Positions 16,796 to 25,045 of a stretch of 48,854 nucleotides of DNA are shown here, piece by piece. Source of the DNA: Clostridia bacterium. Its GTDB lineage: Bacteria; Bacillota; Clostridia; Oscillospirales; SIG627. The notes beneath the pieces were generated by a model. The model saw only the letters and a list, made by a program, of their open reading frames with translations, searched no databases and was not told where the DNA came from. The first letter of the stretch is position 1; each line of letters begins with the position of its first letter. The position numbers were made by a program, and so were the translations under genes. The stretch is from assembly GCA_017507325.1 (NCBI GenBank), contig JAFWBD010000060.1, forward strand, positions 1 through 48,854. Direction: 5' to 3'.

Positions 16796-17993
16796 CCTTT
16801 TCCACCAAAATTCCCAAATCACGTATTGTTTCAAAATAATCGGGATAGCTTTTTTTCACCGCTTCCGCTCCCTCGATCTTACCGCCCACCAGAGAAAGGA
16901 CGGTGCTCATGGCCATCACGATGCGATGGTCGTTATGAGATCGGATCGAAACTCGGGGGCGGCAAAGCTTGGACGGATGCACAACGATTCGGTTTTCCTC
17001 CACGTCCAATTTTCCGCCGCATTTGGCCAATTCCTCGGCCATGGCCTCTCCGCGGTCGCTCTCCTTCATACGAAGTCTTGCGGTCCCCGTAAACACCGCA
17101 CCGTGGAAAACAGAGGCCAGCGCAAAAAGGATCGGTGCCAGATCGGGACAATCCGAAAGATCCAGCGTGGGAGAGCCTTCCTTCAAGAGCGGGAAAAATT
17201 TTCGATACACCCGATCGCCCTGAACGGAATCCTCCCGAAGACCCTCCACCCGAACCTCGCCGCCGAGCAAATTGAAGGCCTCCGAAAAGGCGGCGTTGGA
17301 ATAATCCCCCTCCACCTCGTATTCACGGGCGCAGTATCCCTTGGCAGGATGAATGCGATAGCCGAATGCTTCCTCGGTAACCTCGGCACCGAAGAAGGCC
17401 ATCGCCCGCAAGGTCATATCCACGTAGGAGGCGCTTTCTCTTTTTCCCTCCGGAATCAGAAGGCTTTCCTCGGGAAGGGTAGACAGGGCAAACAAAAGCC
17501 CCGTGATGAATTGGCTGGAAATATTTCCCGCCACCCGATATTCTCCCGCACGAAGCCTTCCCTGAACGGTAATGCTCCCCTCTCCCCTCTCAAACAAAAA
17601 GCCGTTTTCCTCACAAAGCCTTTCGTACACCGAAAGAGGCCGCTCCATCAAGCGGGGGGAGCCGCAAAGGGTGATCCTCTCTCCCGTCAAAAGGCACAGC
17701 GGAAGCAAAAAACGCAGGGTGCTCCCGCTTTCACGGCAGTTCAATACCCCGCCGCGATGGTGCAAATTTCCCGAGGAGCGAACCGTAACCGCATCGTTCT
17801 CCACTGTAAAATCCGCACCCAATTCCCGCAGACAATCCATGGTAGCCAGCATATCCTCGGAGCGGGCAATGGGAAAAAGGCGGCTTTCGCCCTTGGCCAA
17901 GGCGGCGGCGATCAGCGCACGGTGCGCCATACTTTTGGAGGGCGGTGCCTTTAGAGTGCCCTTGGCCACGGAAGGCTTGATCACCACTCTCAT
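16782..17993 (-). CDS. aroA: 5-enolpyruvylshikimate-3-phosphate synthase
   Basis: Transfers enolpyruvyl from PEP to shikimate 3-phosphate. 403 residues, slightly short for the family (about 425). Motifs: KAPPSKSMAHRALIAAAL at the N-terminus (shikimate-phosphate and PEP binding Lys/Ser), GESGSTLRFLLP-like RESGSTLRF (about residue 80), EGDYSNAAF, RMKESDRGEAMAEEL and NDHRIVMAMS near the C-terminus. It starts 4 nt inside the end of aroQ (ATGA overlap). Confidence 0.95.
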   Translation of the reverse strand: MRVVIKPSVAKGTLKAPPSKSMAHRALIAAALAKGESRLFPIARSEDMLATMDCLRELGADFTVENDAVTVRSSGNLHHRGGVLNCRESGSTLRFLLPLCLLTGERITLCGSPRLMERPLSVYERLCEENGFLFERGEGSITVQGRLRAGEYRVAGNISSQFITGLLFALSTLPEESLLIPEGKRESASYVDMTLRAMAFFGAEVTEEAFGYRIHPAKGYCAREYEVEGDYSNAAFSEAFNLLGGEVRVEGLREDSVQGDRVYRKFFPLLKEGSPTLDLSDCPDLAPILFALASVFHGAVFTGTARLRMKESDRGEAMAEELAKCGGKLDVEENRIVVHPSKLCRPRVSIRSHNDHRIVMAMSTVLSLVGGKIEGAEAVKKSYPDYFETIRDLGILVEKDEAE

Positions 17994-18439
17994 GCCTTTT
18001 TGCCTTTCTCCAAAAGATGCTCCCGAATCCGATCCATTGCCTCCAAATACCCATCAAAGCCCTTTCCCGTGATAACATCAAAGCAAGCCGAGCGAATATA
18101 GCTGATCCGACGAAAGGGCTCCCGCTCCGACACCTTGGAAATGTGCACCTCCACCGTGGGGATGCTCACGGCCTTGACCGCATCCAGAATGGCCACACTG
18201 GTGTGGGTATAGGCGGCGGGATTGATCACGATGCCGTCCACCCTTCCGTAGGCTCCCTGAATGGCATCCACCAAGGCCCCCTCGTGGTTGGACTGGAAGA
18301 TCTCCACCTCAATTCCGCACGTTTCGGCGTGGCGGCGGATCGTTTCACAAAGGGACTCGTAGGTCCCCGTTCCGTAATGCTCGGGCTCCCGAATGCCCAA
18401 AAAATTCAGATTCGGCCCGTTCAGTACCAAAATTTTCAT
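17990..18439 (-). CDS. aroQ: Type II 3-dehydroquinate dehydratase
   Basis: Dehydrates 3-dehydroquinate to 3-dehydroshikimate. 149 residues, the standard length for the dodecameric type II enzyme. Motifs: LVLNGPNLNFLGIREPEHYG, with the catalytic Tyr in the lid; NPAAYTHTSVAILDA, the substrate-binding Asn/His loop; and VEVHISKVSEREPFR. It overlaps both neighbours by 4 nt. Confidence 0.96.
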   Translation of the reverse strand: MKILVLNGPNLNFLGIREPEHYGTGTYESLCETIRRHAETCGIEVEIFQSNHEGALVDAIQGAYGRVDGIVINPAAYTHTSVAILDAVKAVSIPTVEVHISKVSEREPFRRISYIRSACFDVITGKGFDGYLEAMDRIREHLLEKGKKA

Positions 18440-19668
18440 ACAAGCTCCTTTTCAACGGCAGCAAGATTTTCCTTTAGGGATCGGGTGACGGGGATCTTGC
18501 GATCGCAAACAGCGCAGTAGATCCCGTATCGCTCCTCATAGCGGCGTCTAAGATCCTCCGGCGTGGAGGAAAGCGGGCGGGAGGAGGTTGCCATCAGCTC
18601 CGAAAGGGGGGCATCCAAAAAGAGAAGCGTTCCGTTGCCGCGGAGCAAGCGAACGTTTTCCTCCCTCAATACGGCGCCGCCGCCCGTGGCGATCACGGCG
18701 CCCTGCTCCTCGGATGCTCTTCGGATCACGCGGCTTTCCGCATCCCGAAAGCCCTGCTCTCCCACCTCCCGAAAGATCTCGGGGATGGACTTTCCCTCTG
18801 CCTTTTCAATTTCCTCATCGCAATCCACAAAGCGCTTTCCCAGCCTTTCGGCCAGGGCTTTTCCGATGGTGCTCTTTCCGCAGCCGGGCATTCCGATGAG
18901 AACGAGATTCTCCTTGGCCCGCAGGATCGAATCGTAAATCGAACGCACAAGATCCTTCTTAAGAGCCTTCCCCGTAAAGATCCCCGCGGCGTACACCGCC
19001 TGGGAAACCAGCATATACAGTCCTCCGACGGCGGGAATCCCCCGCTCCCGTGCGGAAAGCACCAGATCACTGCGCAAGGGGTTGTAGACCGCATCCGCCA
19101 CGCCGAGGAGGGAATCGAAGCCCTCAAGGGAAAGCGCGCTCTGTCCCATATGGGGGTACATTCCGCAGGGGGTGGTATTGATGATCACCTGCACGTCTTT
19201 TCGGGCTCGGGCCTCCTCATAGGTGATACAGCCCTCTTTTTTCTCGCGGCTGACCATTTCCACCCGCTCCGCCTCCAAATGGCGACAGAGATGGAAGGCG
19301 GTGCCCGCGGTTCCGCCGCTTCCCAGAATCAAAACCTTTTTTCCCGCGAGCGGGATCCCGCCGAAGGAAAGAAGATCCTTCATTCCGAGAAAATCCGTAT
19401 TGTAGCCGTACAGCTCCCCGTCCCGATTCACCACGGTATTCACCGCACCGCAAAGGGCGGCCTCCGCCGAAATCTTTTTACAGTACGGGATCACGTCCTT
19501 TTTATAGGGAATGGTGACGTTGATGCCGACAAAATCCCGCTGGGTCAAAAATGAGTGGAGATCCTTTTTGGCCACGGGGTGCAATTCATATTCATAAAGT
19601 CCGATCTTTTCGTGAATCACGGCAGAAAAGCTGTGTCCCAGCTTTTCACCGATACAGCCGTATTTCAT
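18436..19668 (-). CDS. aroE-aroK: Shikimate dehydrogenase-shikimate kinase fusion (AroE-AroK)
   Basis: A bifunctional protein of 410 residues carrying two successive pathway steps. Residues 1-250 are shikimate 5-dehydrogenase: GHSFS substrate loop, NVTIPYKKD with catalytic Lys56, NTVV, YNTDFLG and the Rossmann GSGGTAGTA. Residues about 253-410 are shikimate kinase: P-loop GMPGCGKST (259-267), DCDEEIE (Walker B-like, shikimate Asp), FRDAES, ATGGGAV and RPLSS lid. The junction is short (SILRAKENLVLIGM). ATG 19668 follows AAAGGAGAAGGC and lies 10 nt after the aroC stop. The dehydrogenase reduces 3-dehydroshikimate and the kinase phosphorylates shikimate, so channelling is possible but not shown. 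No frameshift separates the domains. Confidence 0.94.
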   Translation of the reverse strand: MKYGCIGEKLGHSFSAVIHEKIGLYEYELHPVAKKDLHSFLTQRDFVGINVTIPYKKDVIPYCKKISAEAALCGAVNTVVNRDGELYGYNTDFLGMKDLLSFGGIPLAGKKVLILGSGGTAGTAFHLCRHLEAERVEMVSREKKEGCITYEEARARKDVQVIINTTPCGMYPHMGQSALSLEGFDSLLGVADAVYNPLRSDLVLSARERGIPAVGGLYMLVSQAVYAAGIFTGKALKKDLVRSIYDSILRAKENLVLIGMPGCGKSTIGKALAERLGKRFVDCDEEIEKAEGKSIPEIFREVGEQGFRDAESRVIRRASEEQGAVIATGGGAVLREENVRLLRGNGTLLFLDAPLSELMATSSRPLSSTPEDLRRRYEERYGIYCAVCDRKIPVTRSLKENLAAVEKELV

Positions 19669-19678
19669 GCCTTCTCCT

Positions 19679-20770
19679 TTAAGCCAGATAATCGGTGCCA
19701 AAGCGAACGGTCAGCGCATCTGCCAGAACCAGCGCAATGATGCTGTCCGCCACAATACGGGCACGGTGCACGATGCAGGGATCGTGGCGCCCTCCCGAGG
19801 AGAGCACGCTCTCGGTTCTCGTATTCCACTCCACGGTTTTCTGAGGGGCGCTGACGGTGGGCGTGGGCTTGACCGCCATACGGATCACAAGGGGCATTCC
19901 GTTGGAAATTCCCCCGTTGATGCCGCCGTTTCGGTTGGTTTCGGTGCAAACGTTCCCGTTTTTATCCAGCACAAAGGCGTCGTTGGCACAAAGCCCCGTC
20001 AGAGAGGCCATCTCAAAGCCCGCGCCGAATTCCACTCCCTTTACGGCGGGAATGGAAAACAGACCGTGAGAAAGAAGGCTTTCCAGAGAATCAAACCAAG
20101 GCTCCCCCACACCCGCGGGCAAGCCGATCACGGCGCTTTCCAAAATACCGCCGACGCTGTCTCCTCTGCCTTTGGCCTCCAGAATCTTTTCTTCCATTTC
20201 CTTGGCCCTCTCCTCCGAGAGAACGGGAAAGGCCTTTTTCGAAAGTGCGGCAATATCCTCCCGCAAAGAATCAAATTCGCGGTCCCGCACATCGGCGCAA
20301 GAAAGCATATGGGTTCCGATGAAAATCCCTTTTTTCTTCAAAGCCTCCCCCACAATGGCGCCTGCCGCCACGATGGGAGCGGTGATCCTGCCCGAAAAAT
20401 GACCGCCGCCGCGCTTATCCTGATAACCGTGATATTTCATCTGAGCGGTAAAATCCGCGTGACCGGGGCGAAGAAGAAAATCCTCGCTCTCATAATCCGA
20501 GGAGCGCTGTCCCACGTTGGGGATCAGAAGGCACAGAGGCGTTCCCGTGGTTTTTCCCCGATGAACACCGCTGACAATGCGGAAGGGATCGGGCTCCCGA
20601 CGGGCGGTGGAAACCGCTCCCTGCGGGCGGCGCAGGGACAGCCATTCGGAAATTTTTTCCTCCGAAACCTCAATTCCCGGTGCCAGCCCGTCCAAAACCG
20701 CACCGATCTCTGCCCCGTGGCTTTCCCCAAACAGCGTCAGGGTCAGGGCACTGCCCATTGTATTTTTCAT
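19679..20770 (-). CDS. aroC: Chorismate synthase
   Basis: FMN-dependent anti-1,4-elimination of phosphate from EPSP to give chorismate. 363 residues, normal size. Motifs: FGESHGAEIGAVLDG at the N-terminus (catalytic His), RRPQG, GGGHFSGRITAPIVAAGAI in the middle and NGGINGGISNGMPLVIR then KPTPT near the C-terminus (FMN-binding signatures). It overlaps aroB by 4 nt. Confidence 0.97.
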   Translation of the reverse strand: MKNTMGSALTLTLFGESHGAEIGAVLDGLAPGIEVSEEKISEWLSLRRPQGAVSTARREPDPFRIVSGVHRGKTTGTPLCLLIPNVGQRSSDYESEDFLLRPGHADFTAQMKYHGYQDKRGGGHFSGRITAPIVAAGAIVGEALKKKGIFIGTHMLSCADVRDREFDSLREDIAALSKKAFPVLSEERAKEMEEKILEAKGRGDSVGGILESAVIGLPAGVGEPWFDSLESLLSHGLFSIPAVKGVEFGAGFEMASLTGLCANDAFVLDKNGNVCTETNRNGGINGGISNGMPLVIRMAVKPTPTVSAPQKTVEWNTRTESVLSSGGRHDPCIVHRARIVADSIIALVLADALTVRFGTDYLA

Positions 20771-21783
20771 TCTTTCCAGCCTTTCACTTCCTCGGCAAAG
20801 CGAGAAAAGGGAATTTTTTCCATTCGGTAGGAGCCCACCCGATCCACACGGATCAGGGTGATGCTGTCACCGCTCATTTTTTTATCGTGCACCATGGCCT
20901 CCAATAAGCTCTCGGAGGCAAAAGGGATTCGGGTGGGAAGGCCGATCCGCTTCAAAACGGGAAGCAGTCTTTCTTTTGCGGCCTCGGAGCACATCGGGAT
21001 CATTCCCAAAGCAACGCTTTCTCCGTGATAGATCTCAAGTCCCTGCCGAAAGCCTTCACTTTCAATGGCGTGAGCCAGGGTGTGGCCGAAATTCAAAACC
21101 TTGCGAAGGCCGCCCTCCCGCTCATCCTCCTCCACCACTTTTTTCTTGGCAAGAAGGCTCTTTTCGATCACAAGATCGATCTTTTCCATCGGGTCAATTT
21201 TCTCCATCAGAGAAAAAAACTCCTCGTCGAAGGTCATGGCCATTTTCACCGATTCCGCAAGGCCCGCAGCGATCTGCCGAGCGGGGAGACTTTTCAGTGT
21301 CTCGGGATCGATCAATACGGCCTTGGGGGGATAAAAAGCACCCACCATATTCTTCAGGCCGCAAAAATTCACCGCAACCTTGCCGCCGATGGAGGAATCC
21401 ACCTGAGAGAGCACCGTGGTGGGAACGTTATAAAAATCCACGCCCCGCAAATACGCGGAGGCCGCAAAGCCCGCCAAATCCCCCACGACGCCGCCGCCCA
21501 GGGCCACCACGCAATCGGAACGGGTAAAGCCCTTTTTCAGCATTCTTTCAAGAATGGCCTCAAAGGATGCCAGAGATTTGGAATCCTCTCCCGGATGAAT
21601 CACAAACAAATGCCCCTCCCCGCACTGCGCCAAAAGGGTATCCACGTATTCCTTCGGAATGTTTTCATCCGTCACCACCATACAGCGACGGGAAAGAGAC
21701 AGAAACGAGGCGGCACGGGAAAGCCCTCCCCGCTCTAAGCGGATGGGATAGCCTCCGAATTGCGTTTCAACAAAAATATCCAT
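20767..21783 (-). CDS. aroB: 3-dehydroquinate synthase
   Basis: Converts DAHP to 3-dehydroquinate using NAD+ and a divalent metal. 338 residues. Motifs: VTDENIPK (NAD domain), PGEDSKSL, VALGGGVVGDLAGFAAS, the metal/substrate loop RGVDFYNVPTTVLSQVDSS followed by GGKVAVN, and the metal His residues in LNFGHTLAHAIES and YHGESVALGM. It starts 2 nt after the pheA stop. Confidence 0.97.
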   Translation of the reverse strand: MDIFVETQFGGYPIRLERGGLSRAASFLSLSRRCMVVTDENIPKEYVDTLLAQCGEGHLFVIHPGEDSKSLASFEAILERMLKKGFTRSDCVVALGGGVVGDLAGFAASAYLRGVDFYNVPTTVLSQVDSSIGGKVAVNFCGLKNMVGAFYPPKAVLIDPETLKSLPARQIAAGLAESVKMAMTFDEEFFSLMEKIDPMEKIDLVIEKSLLAKKKVVEEDEREGGLRKVLNFGHTLAHAIESEGFRQGLEIYHGESVALGMIPMCSEAAKERLLPVLKRIGLPTRIPFASESLLEAMVHDKKMSGDSITLIRVDRVGSYRMEKIPFSRFAEEVKGWKE

Positions 21784-21785
21784 AT

Positions 21786-22883
21786 TTACTCCAAAATGAT
21801 TTCTTTTTCAAAGGAACCGATCACCTTTAAATCGTTGCAATTCTCCCGAAGCCGAGACAGCATCCGCTCCCCCTCGTCAGAGAAAATATTGCCCTCCCCC
21901 TCGCAGAAGAAATAGTACTCCCACGAAAGATGCTTGGTGGGACGGCTTTTAATGGCACGGAGGTTGAAGCCGTAGGTACCGATGGCCGAGATCGCCTTGG
22001 CCAAAGCGCCCGCCTCGTTTTTCACGGTAAAGAGCATCACAAATTTCTGATCTCCCTCAGCCTTTTCCTTGCGGATGCGGGAGAACACCGCAAAGCGGGT
22101 GGTATTGCCGCCCTTTTCCTGAATGTGGCTGCGCAAAATTTCCAGCCCGTATTCCTTCGCCGCCGCCTCGCTTCCGATGGCGGCAAGGCTTTCATCCTCG
22201 GATTCCGCCACAGCCTTGGCCGCGGTGGCGGTATTCACCGCCTCACGGGCCTCAAGCCCCTCCTGTTTCAAAAAGCGGGCACATTGGCCCAAGGCCTGCG
22301 GATGGCTGATAACGGTCTTGATCTGACCGAAACTTACGCCCTTTTTCGCCAAAAGGTTCTGAACGATCTCCACGTCGTAAATCCCGTTGATATAGAGTGA
22401 GCCGAAAAAGGCAAGATCCATCACGGTACCCACGTCCCCGTTGGTGCTGTTTTCCAGAGGGAGCACCGCCACGTCACACAGACCGTCCTCCACCGCCCGA
22501 TAGGCGGCGGCAAAATCGGCATAGCCGATGGGGTTGGCATCGGGGAAGATCTTTTTGGCCGCGATCTCGGCAAAAGCCCCCGAAACCCCCGAATAGGCCA
22601 CGCGCATCCCCTCCAGAAGAGAGGACTGAAAGGCCTTGGAAATTTCCATATTGGAGCGGAGAAAATTGACGAAATGCCCTCTCAGCACCTCGTTTTCAAT
22701 GCGGCGAGATCCCGCTTCAATGATTCTTTCCTCACGGGCGGGATCGAAAATGGGCATTCCCGTTTCTTTTTTATACAGGGCGACCCGTTTCACCGCCTCC
22801 ATTCTTTCCTCAAACAGCGCGGCCATTTGCCCGTCAATGCGATCGATGGCATCTCTTGCCTCCTCCAGAACGCTGCGATTCAT
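21786..22883 (-). CDS. pheA: Chorismate mutase-prephenate dehydratase (P-protein)
   Basis: A bifunctional 365-residue enzyme leading from chorismate through prephenate to phenylpyruvate. Residues 1-85: AroQ-type chorismate mutase (ARDAIDRIDGQMAALFEERM; KRVALYKKE). Residues about 100-275: prephenate dehydratase, with the catalytic Thr region GGNTTRFAV and the NSTNGDVG loop. Residues about 285-365: ACT domain with GALAKAIS and an SRP motif (KSRPTKHLSWEY), which in this family binds phenylalanine for feedback inhibition. It overlaps the aminotransferase gene by 4 nt. Tyr production must draw on the same mutase, because tyrA here has no mutase domain. Confidence 0.95.
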   Translation of the reverse strand: MNRSVLEEARDAIDRIDGQMAALFEERMEAVKRVALYKKETGMPIFDPAREERIIEAGSRRIENEVLRGHFVNFLRSNMEISKAFQSSLLEGMRVAYSGVSGAFAEIAAKKIFPDANPIGYADFAAAYRAVEDGLCDVAVLPLENSTNGDVGTVMDLAFFGSLYINGIYDVEIVQNLLAKKGVSFGQIKTVISHPQALGQCARFLKQEGLEAREAVNTATAAKAVAESEDESLAAIGSEAAAKEYGLEILRSHIQEKGGNTTRFAVFSRIRKEKAEGDQKFVMLFTVKNEAGALAKAISAIGTYGFNLRAIKSRPTKHLSWEYYFFCEGEGNIFSDEGERMLSRLRENCNDLKVIGSFEKEIILE

Positions 22884-24067
22884 TTTTTGTATTCCTCCAT
22901 CAAGGCACGGAAGGCGGGAATGCTTTTTTCAATGGTCTCCCGACTGACGCAATACGCCAGGCGTACAAAGCCCTTCACCCCGAAGGAATCGGCGGGAACC
23001 AAAAGCAATTCATACTTTTTGGCTCTCTCGGCGAAGGCATACGCATCCTCCTCGGGAGATTTCACAAACAGATAGAAGGCCCCCTCGGGCGGCGTGATCA
23101 CGTATCCGATTTCGGAAAGAGCGGAGGAAAGAAGATCCTTGTTCTTGCGGTATTCCTCCACGTCACTGGTCAGCCCGTTCAGCTTTCCCACCACCAGCTG
23201 CCACAGGGAGGGAGCGCACACGAAGCCCAGGCTTCTGCCCGCACCGCAAACGGCGGCAAACACGTCCTGCGCGTTGGGACAGCGGGGAGAGACCAAAAGG
23301 TATCCGATACGCTCGCCCGGCAGAGAAAGGGATTTGCTGTAGGAATAGCCCACCAGACAGCGCTCATACAAATTGGGGATCCACGGAACTGTGCCCTCGC
23401 CGTAATACAATTCGCGGTAGGGCTCATCGGTGAGAAGATAGATCTCGGTTCCGAATTCCTTTTCCTTTTTTCTCAGCAGATCCGCCAAAGCGGAAAGGCT
23501 CTCTTCGGAATAGACCGCACCCGTGGGGTTGTTGGGGGAATTCAAAAGCACCACCTTGGTTTTGGGGGAGATGGCCTTCTCCATCGCCTCAAGATTCAGC
23601 GCAAAGGAGGGCTGATGGCAGGGAACGTCCACCAAGGTAGCCCCCGCCTTTTCGGCAAACACGCGGTATTCGGGGAAGAAGGGAGATGGCACCACCACCT
23701 CTTCACCCGGATTGATGAGCGCGTGAAGCGCCACCGTCAACGAGGCGGCGGCACCGCAGGTCATATAGATCAATCCTGCCTCGCAGGGAGCGTGGAAGCG
23801 AGTTCGCACCGATTCGGCGATCACCTCGCGGACCTCCATATTTCCCGCAGAGGAGGTATAGCCGTGCAATTTGCAGGGATCCAAGGTCTCGCACAGCTCC
23901 ACGATGGTATCCCGCACGGCCGCCGGCGCGGGAATGCTGGGATTCCCCAGAGAAAAATCAAACACGTTTTCCGCACCGATCTCCTTTTTTCTTTTGGCTC
24001 CGTATTCCGAAATGGCACGGATCACCGAGCTTTGACGTCCCAAGCGAAGCATTTCCTGTGAAATCAT
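22880..24067 (-). CDS. Class I PLP-dependent aminotransferase (aromatic/aspartate type)
   Basis: A 395-residue fold-type I aminotransferase. The PLP lysine is in SYSKSLSLPGERIGY (about residue 240). Other family residues: LLNSPNNPTGAVYS (Asn/Pro substrate loop), TDEPYREL (Asp and Tyr for the PLP ring) and the C-terminal Arg in FVRLAYC, which binds the substrate carboxylate. As first gene of an operon that ends in phenylpyruvate and hydroxyphenylpyruvate, it most likely performs the final transamination to Phe and Tyr, or transaminates aspartate/prephenate. Specificity is inferred from context only. AGGAGG lies 8 nt before ATG 24067, directly after the attenuator terminator. Confidence 0.88.
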   Translation of the reverse strand: MISQEMLRLGRQSSVIRAISEYGAKRKKEIGAENVFDFSLGNPSIPAPAAVRDTIVELCETLDPCKLHGYTSSAGNMEVREVIAESVRTRFHAPCEAGLIYMTCGAAASLTVALHALINPGEEVVVPSPFFPEYRVFAEKAGATLVDVPCHQPSFALNLEAMEKAISPKTKVVLLNSPNNPTGAVYSEESLSALADLLRKKEKEFGTEIYLLTDEPYRELYYGEGTVPWIPNLYERCLVGYSYSKSLSLPGERIGYLLVSPRCPNAQDVFAAVCGAGRSLGFVCAPSLWQLVVGKLNGLTSDVEEYRKNKDLLSSALSEIGYVITPPEGAFYLFVKSPEEDAYAFAERAKKYELLLVPADSFGVKGFVRLAYCVSRETIEKSIPAFRALMEEYKK

Positions 24068-24084
24068 ATTATCCTCCTGTTCTC

Positions 24085-24141
24085 AAAAAAACAAAAATCC
24101 GCAACCCTCGCTTCTCAAAAATGAGAACGACAAATTGCGGA
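24085..24141 (-). terminator. Attenuator terminator of the aromatic operon
   Basis: Minus strand: TCCGCAA with TTGCGGA as outer arms, CGTTCTC with GAGAAGCG as inner arms, an ATTTTT loop, then a T-rich tail (TTTTTGTTTTTTT). It sits between the leader peptide gene and the aminotransferase gene, so transcripts must pass it to enter the operon. Its 5' arm is shared with the alternative hairpin at 24137-24200. Confidence 0.85.
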
Positions 24142-24200
24142 CACCTGAACTCTCTGAGAAAAAATTACTTTTTTCTGCTATCGGAGTACAGCGGGTCCGC
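24137..24200 (-). promoter_or_regulatory. Candidate antiterminator of the aromatic operon
   Basis: GCGGAC inside the leader gene (24200-24195) is complementary to GTCCGC (24142-24137), which is also the start of the terminator's 5' arm. The pairing continues with CTG/CAG and encloses a perfect AGAAAAAA / TTTTTTCT hairpin at the end of the leader gene. Forming it would break the terminator. A ribosome stalled on the upstream Phe/Tyr codons would leave GCGGAC free to pair. The mechanism is inferred; the complementarities are visible. Confidence 0.7.
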
Positions 24201-24251
24201 GGCATCAAAACCATAAAATCGACCGTTACCGTTGAGAAAATACCGCAACAT
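24165..24251 (-). CDS. Phe/Tyr-rich leader peptide of the aromatic operon
   Basis: A 28-codon open frame from ATG 24251 to TAA 24165, with GAAGGGAG 8 nt upstream. Three Phe (codons 5, 12, 15) and three Tyr (codons 4, 13, 22) occur, with the cluster RFYGF at codons 11-15. The final codons, SRKK then stop, run into the antiterminator loop. Position (about 40 nt after the -10 box), codon content and the mutually exclusive hairpins downstream match classic amino-acid-sensing leader peptides such as pheL. It is too small and too biased to be a normal enzyme. Translation has not been shown. Confidence 0.78.
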   Translation of the reverse strand: MLRYFLNGNGRFYGFDAADPLYSDSRKK

Positions 24252-24290
24252 AGGCTGTCTCCCTTCGCAAGTTTTCTTAAAATCCTACTT

Positions 24291-24318
24291 ATTATACCAC
24301 TTTGTATCATTTTGTCAA
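24291..24318 (-). promoter_or_regulatory. Consensus promoter of the aromatic operon
   Basis: Minus strand TTGACA (24318-24313), 16-bp spacer, TATAAT (24296-24291). Both hexamers are perfect. Such a strong promoter fits control by attenuation rather than by weak initiation. It lies 15 bp past the sigF stop. Confidence 0.88.
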
Positions 24319-24332
24319 GAGAAGAGAGCAAA

Positions 24333-25045
24333 TTACGGCAAAAAATCTTTCCTCATTTTTTGGAGAATCCTCTTTTCCTCCCGCGAGACCTTCACTTGGG
24401 AGATCCCCAGGATCCGCGCCGTTTGCGCTTGGGTCAGTCCCTTAAAATACCGCAGACAGATCAGCTTTTTCTCTTCCGCTTTCAAGGAATCGATCACCTC
24501 CCGCAGCGCAATTTTGCCAACGGCCTCCTCAATGTTGTCCTCTCCCACCACGTTTTCGGGGAAAAGCCCGTTTCCTCGTCCTGAAAGGAAAGGGAGAGGG
24601 CGGGCTTGGAGGCCGCCATGGCAATGGCGGCCTTTTCCTCGGAGATTCCCGTTTGACGGCAGATCTCCTCCATGGTGGGAGCCGTTCCGTTCTTTTTTTC
24701 GTATTCCTCGGAAAAGCGGAAGATCGCGGCGGCCGAGGCCTTGATCTCCCGTCCCGTTTTGATCCATCCGTCATCCCGAAGAAAGCGGCGGATCTCCCCG
24801 AAGATCAGAGGCACCGCGTAGGTGGTGAAACGGCAGTTTTTTTCGGGATCGAAGCCGCGCACCGCCTTCATCATCCCAACGGTGCCGATCTGGATCAGAT
24901 CCTCCGTTTCCACACCTCTTCCCGCAAAACGGAAGGCAATGCTCTTCACCAACCCCAAATTGGAGCAAATGACCCGCTCCATGGCATCGGGATCCCCCTT
25001 TCCCGCCAAAAGAAGGGTCTCGGTATCGTGGACGTATTCGGTCAT
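24333..25045 (-). pseudogene. sigF: RNA polymerase sigma-F factor, frameshifted
   Basis: The forespore sigma factor, third gene of the spoIIA operon. Frame 1 (25045 to about 24560) encodes regions 2 and 3: ERVICSNLGLVKSIAFRFAG, EDLIQIGTVGMMKAVRGFDP, the core-binding and -10 recognition segments. It then runs out of frame and stops at 24494. Region 4 continues in the -1 frame: LKAEEKKLICLRYFKGLTQA and ILGISQVKVSREEKRIL, the -35 recognition helix-turn-helix, ending at 24333. Adding one base near 24558-24569 (GGGCTTTTCCCC on the minus strand) restores a 237-residue protein of normal size. The indel may be a sequencing or assembly error, a real mutation, or less likely recoding. Overlaps spoIIAB by 4 nt. 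Confidence 0.85.

Noticed and set aside
24083..24331. T-box riboswitch for the aromatic operon
   Set aside because: The conserved T-box core (AGGGTGGNACCGCG) is absent; the only similar piece, GCGAGGGTTGCGG, is the terminator's 3' arm and lacks the NCCA-pairing bulge. The leader is short and contains a coding frame.
24494..24767. Programmed ribosomal frameshifting in sigF
   Set aside because: No convincing slippery heptamer in the correct phase or downstream pseudoknot was seen near 24558-24569, and sigma-F genes are not known to need recoding. Kept as an indel of unknown origin.
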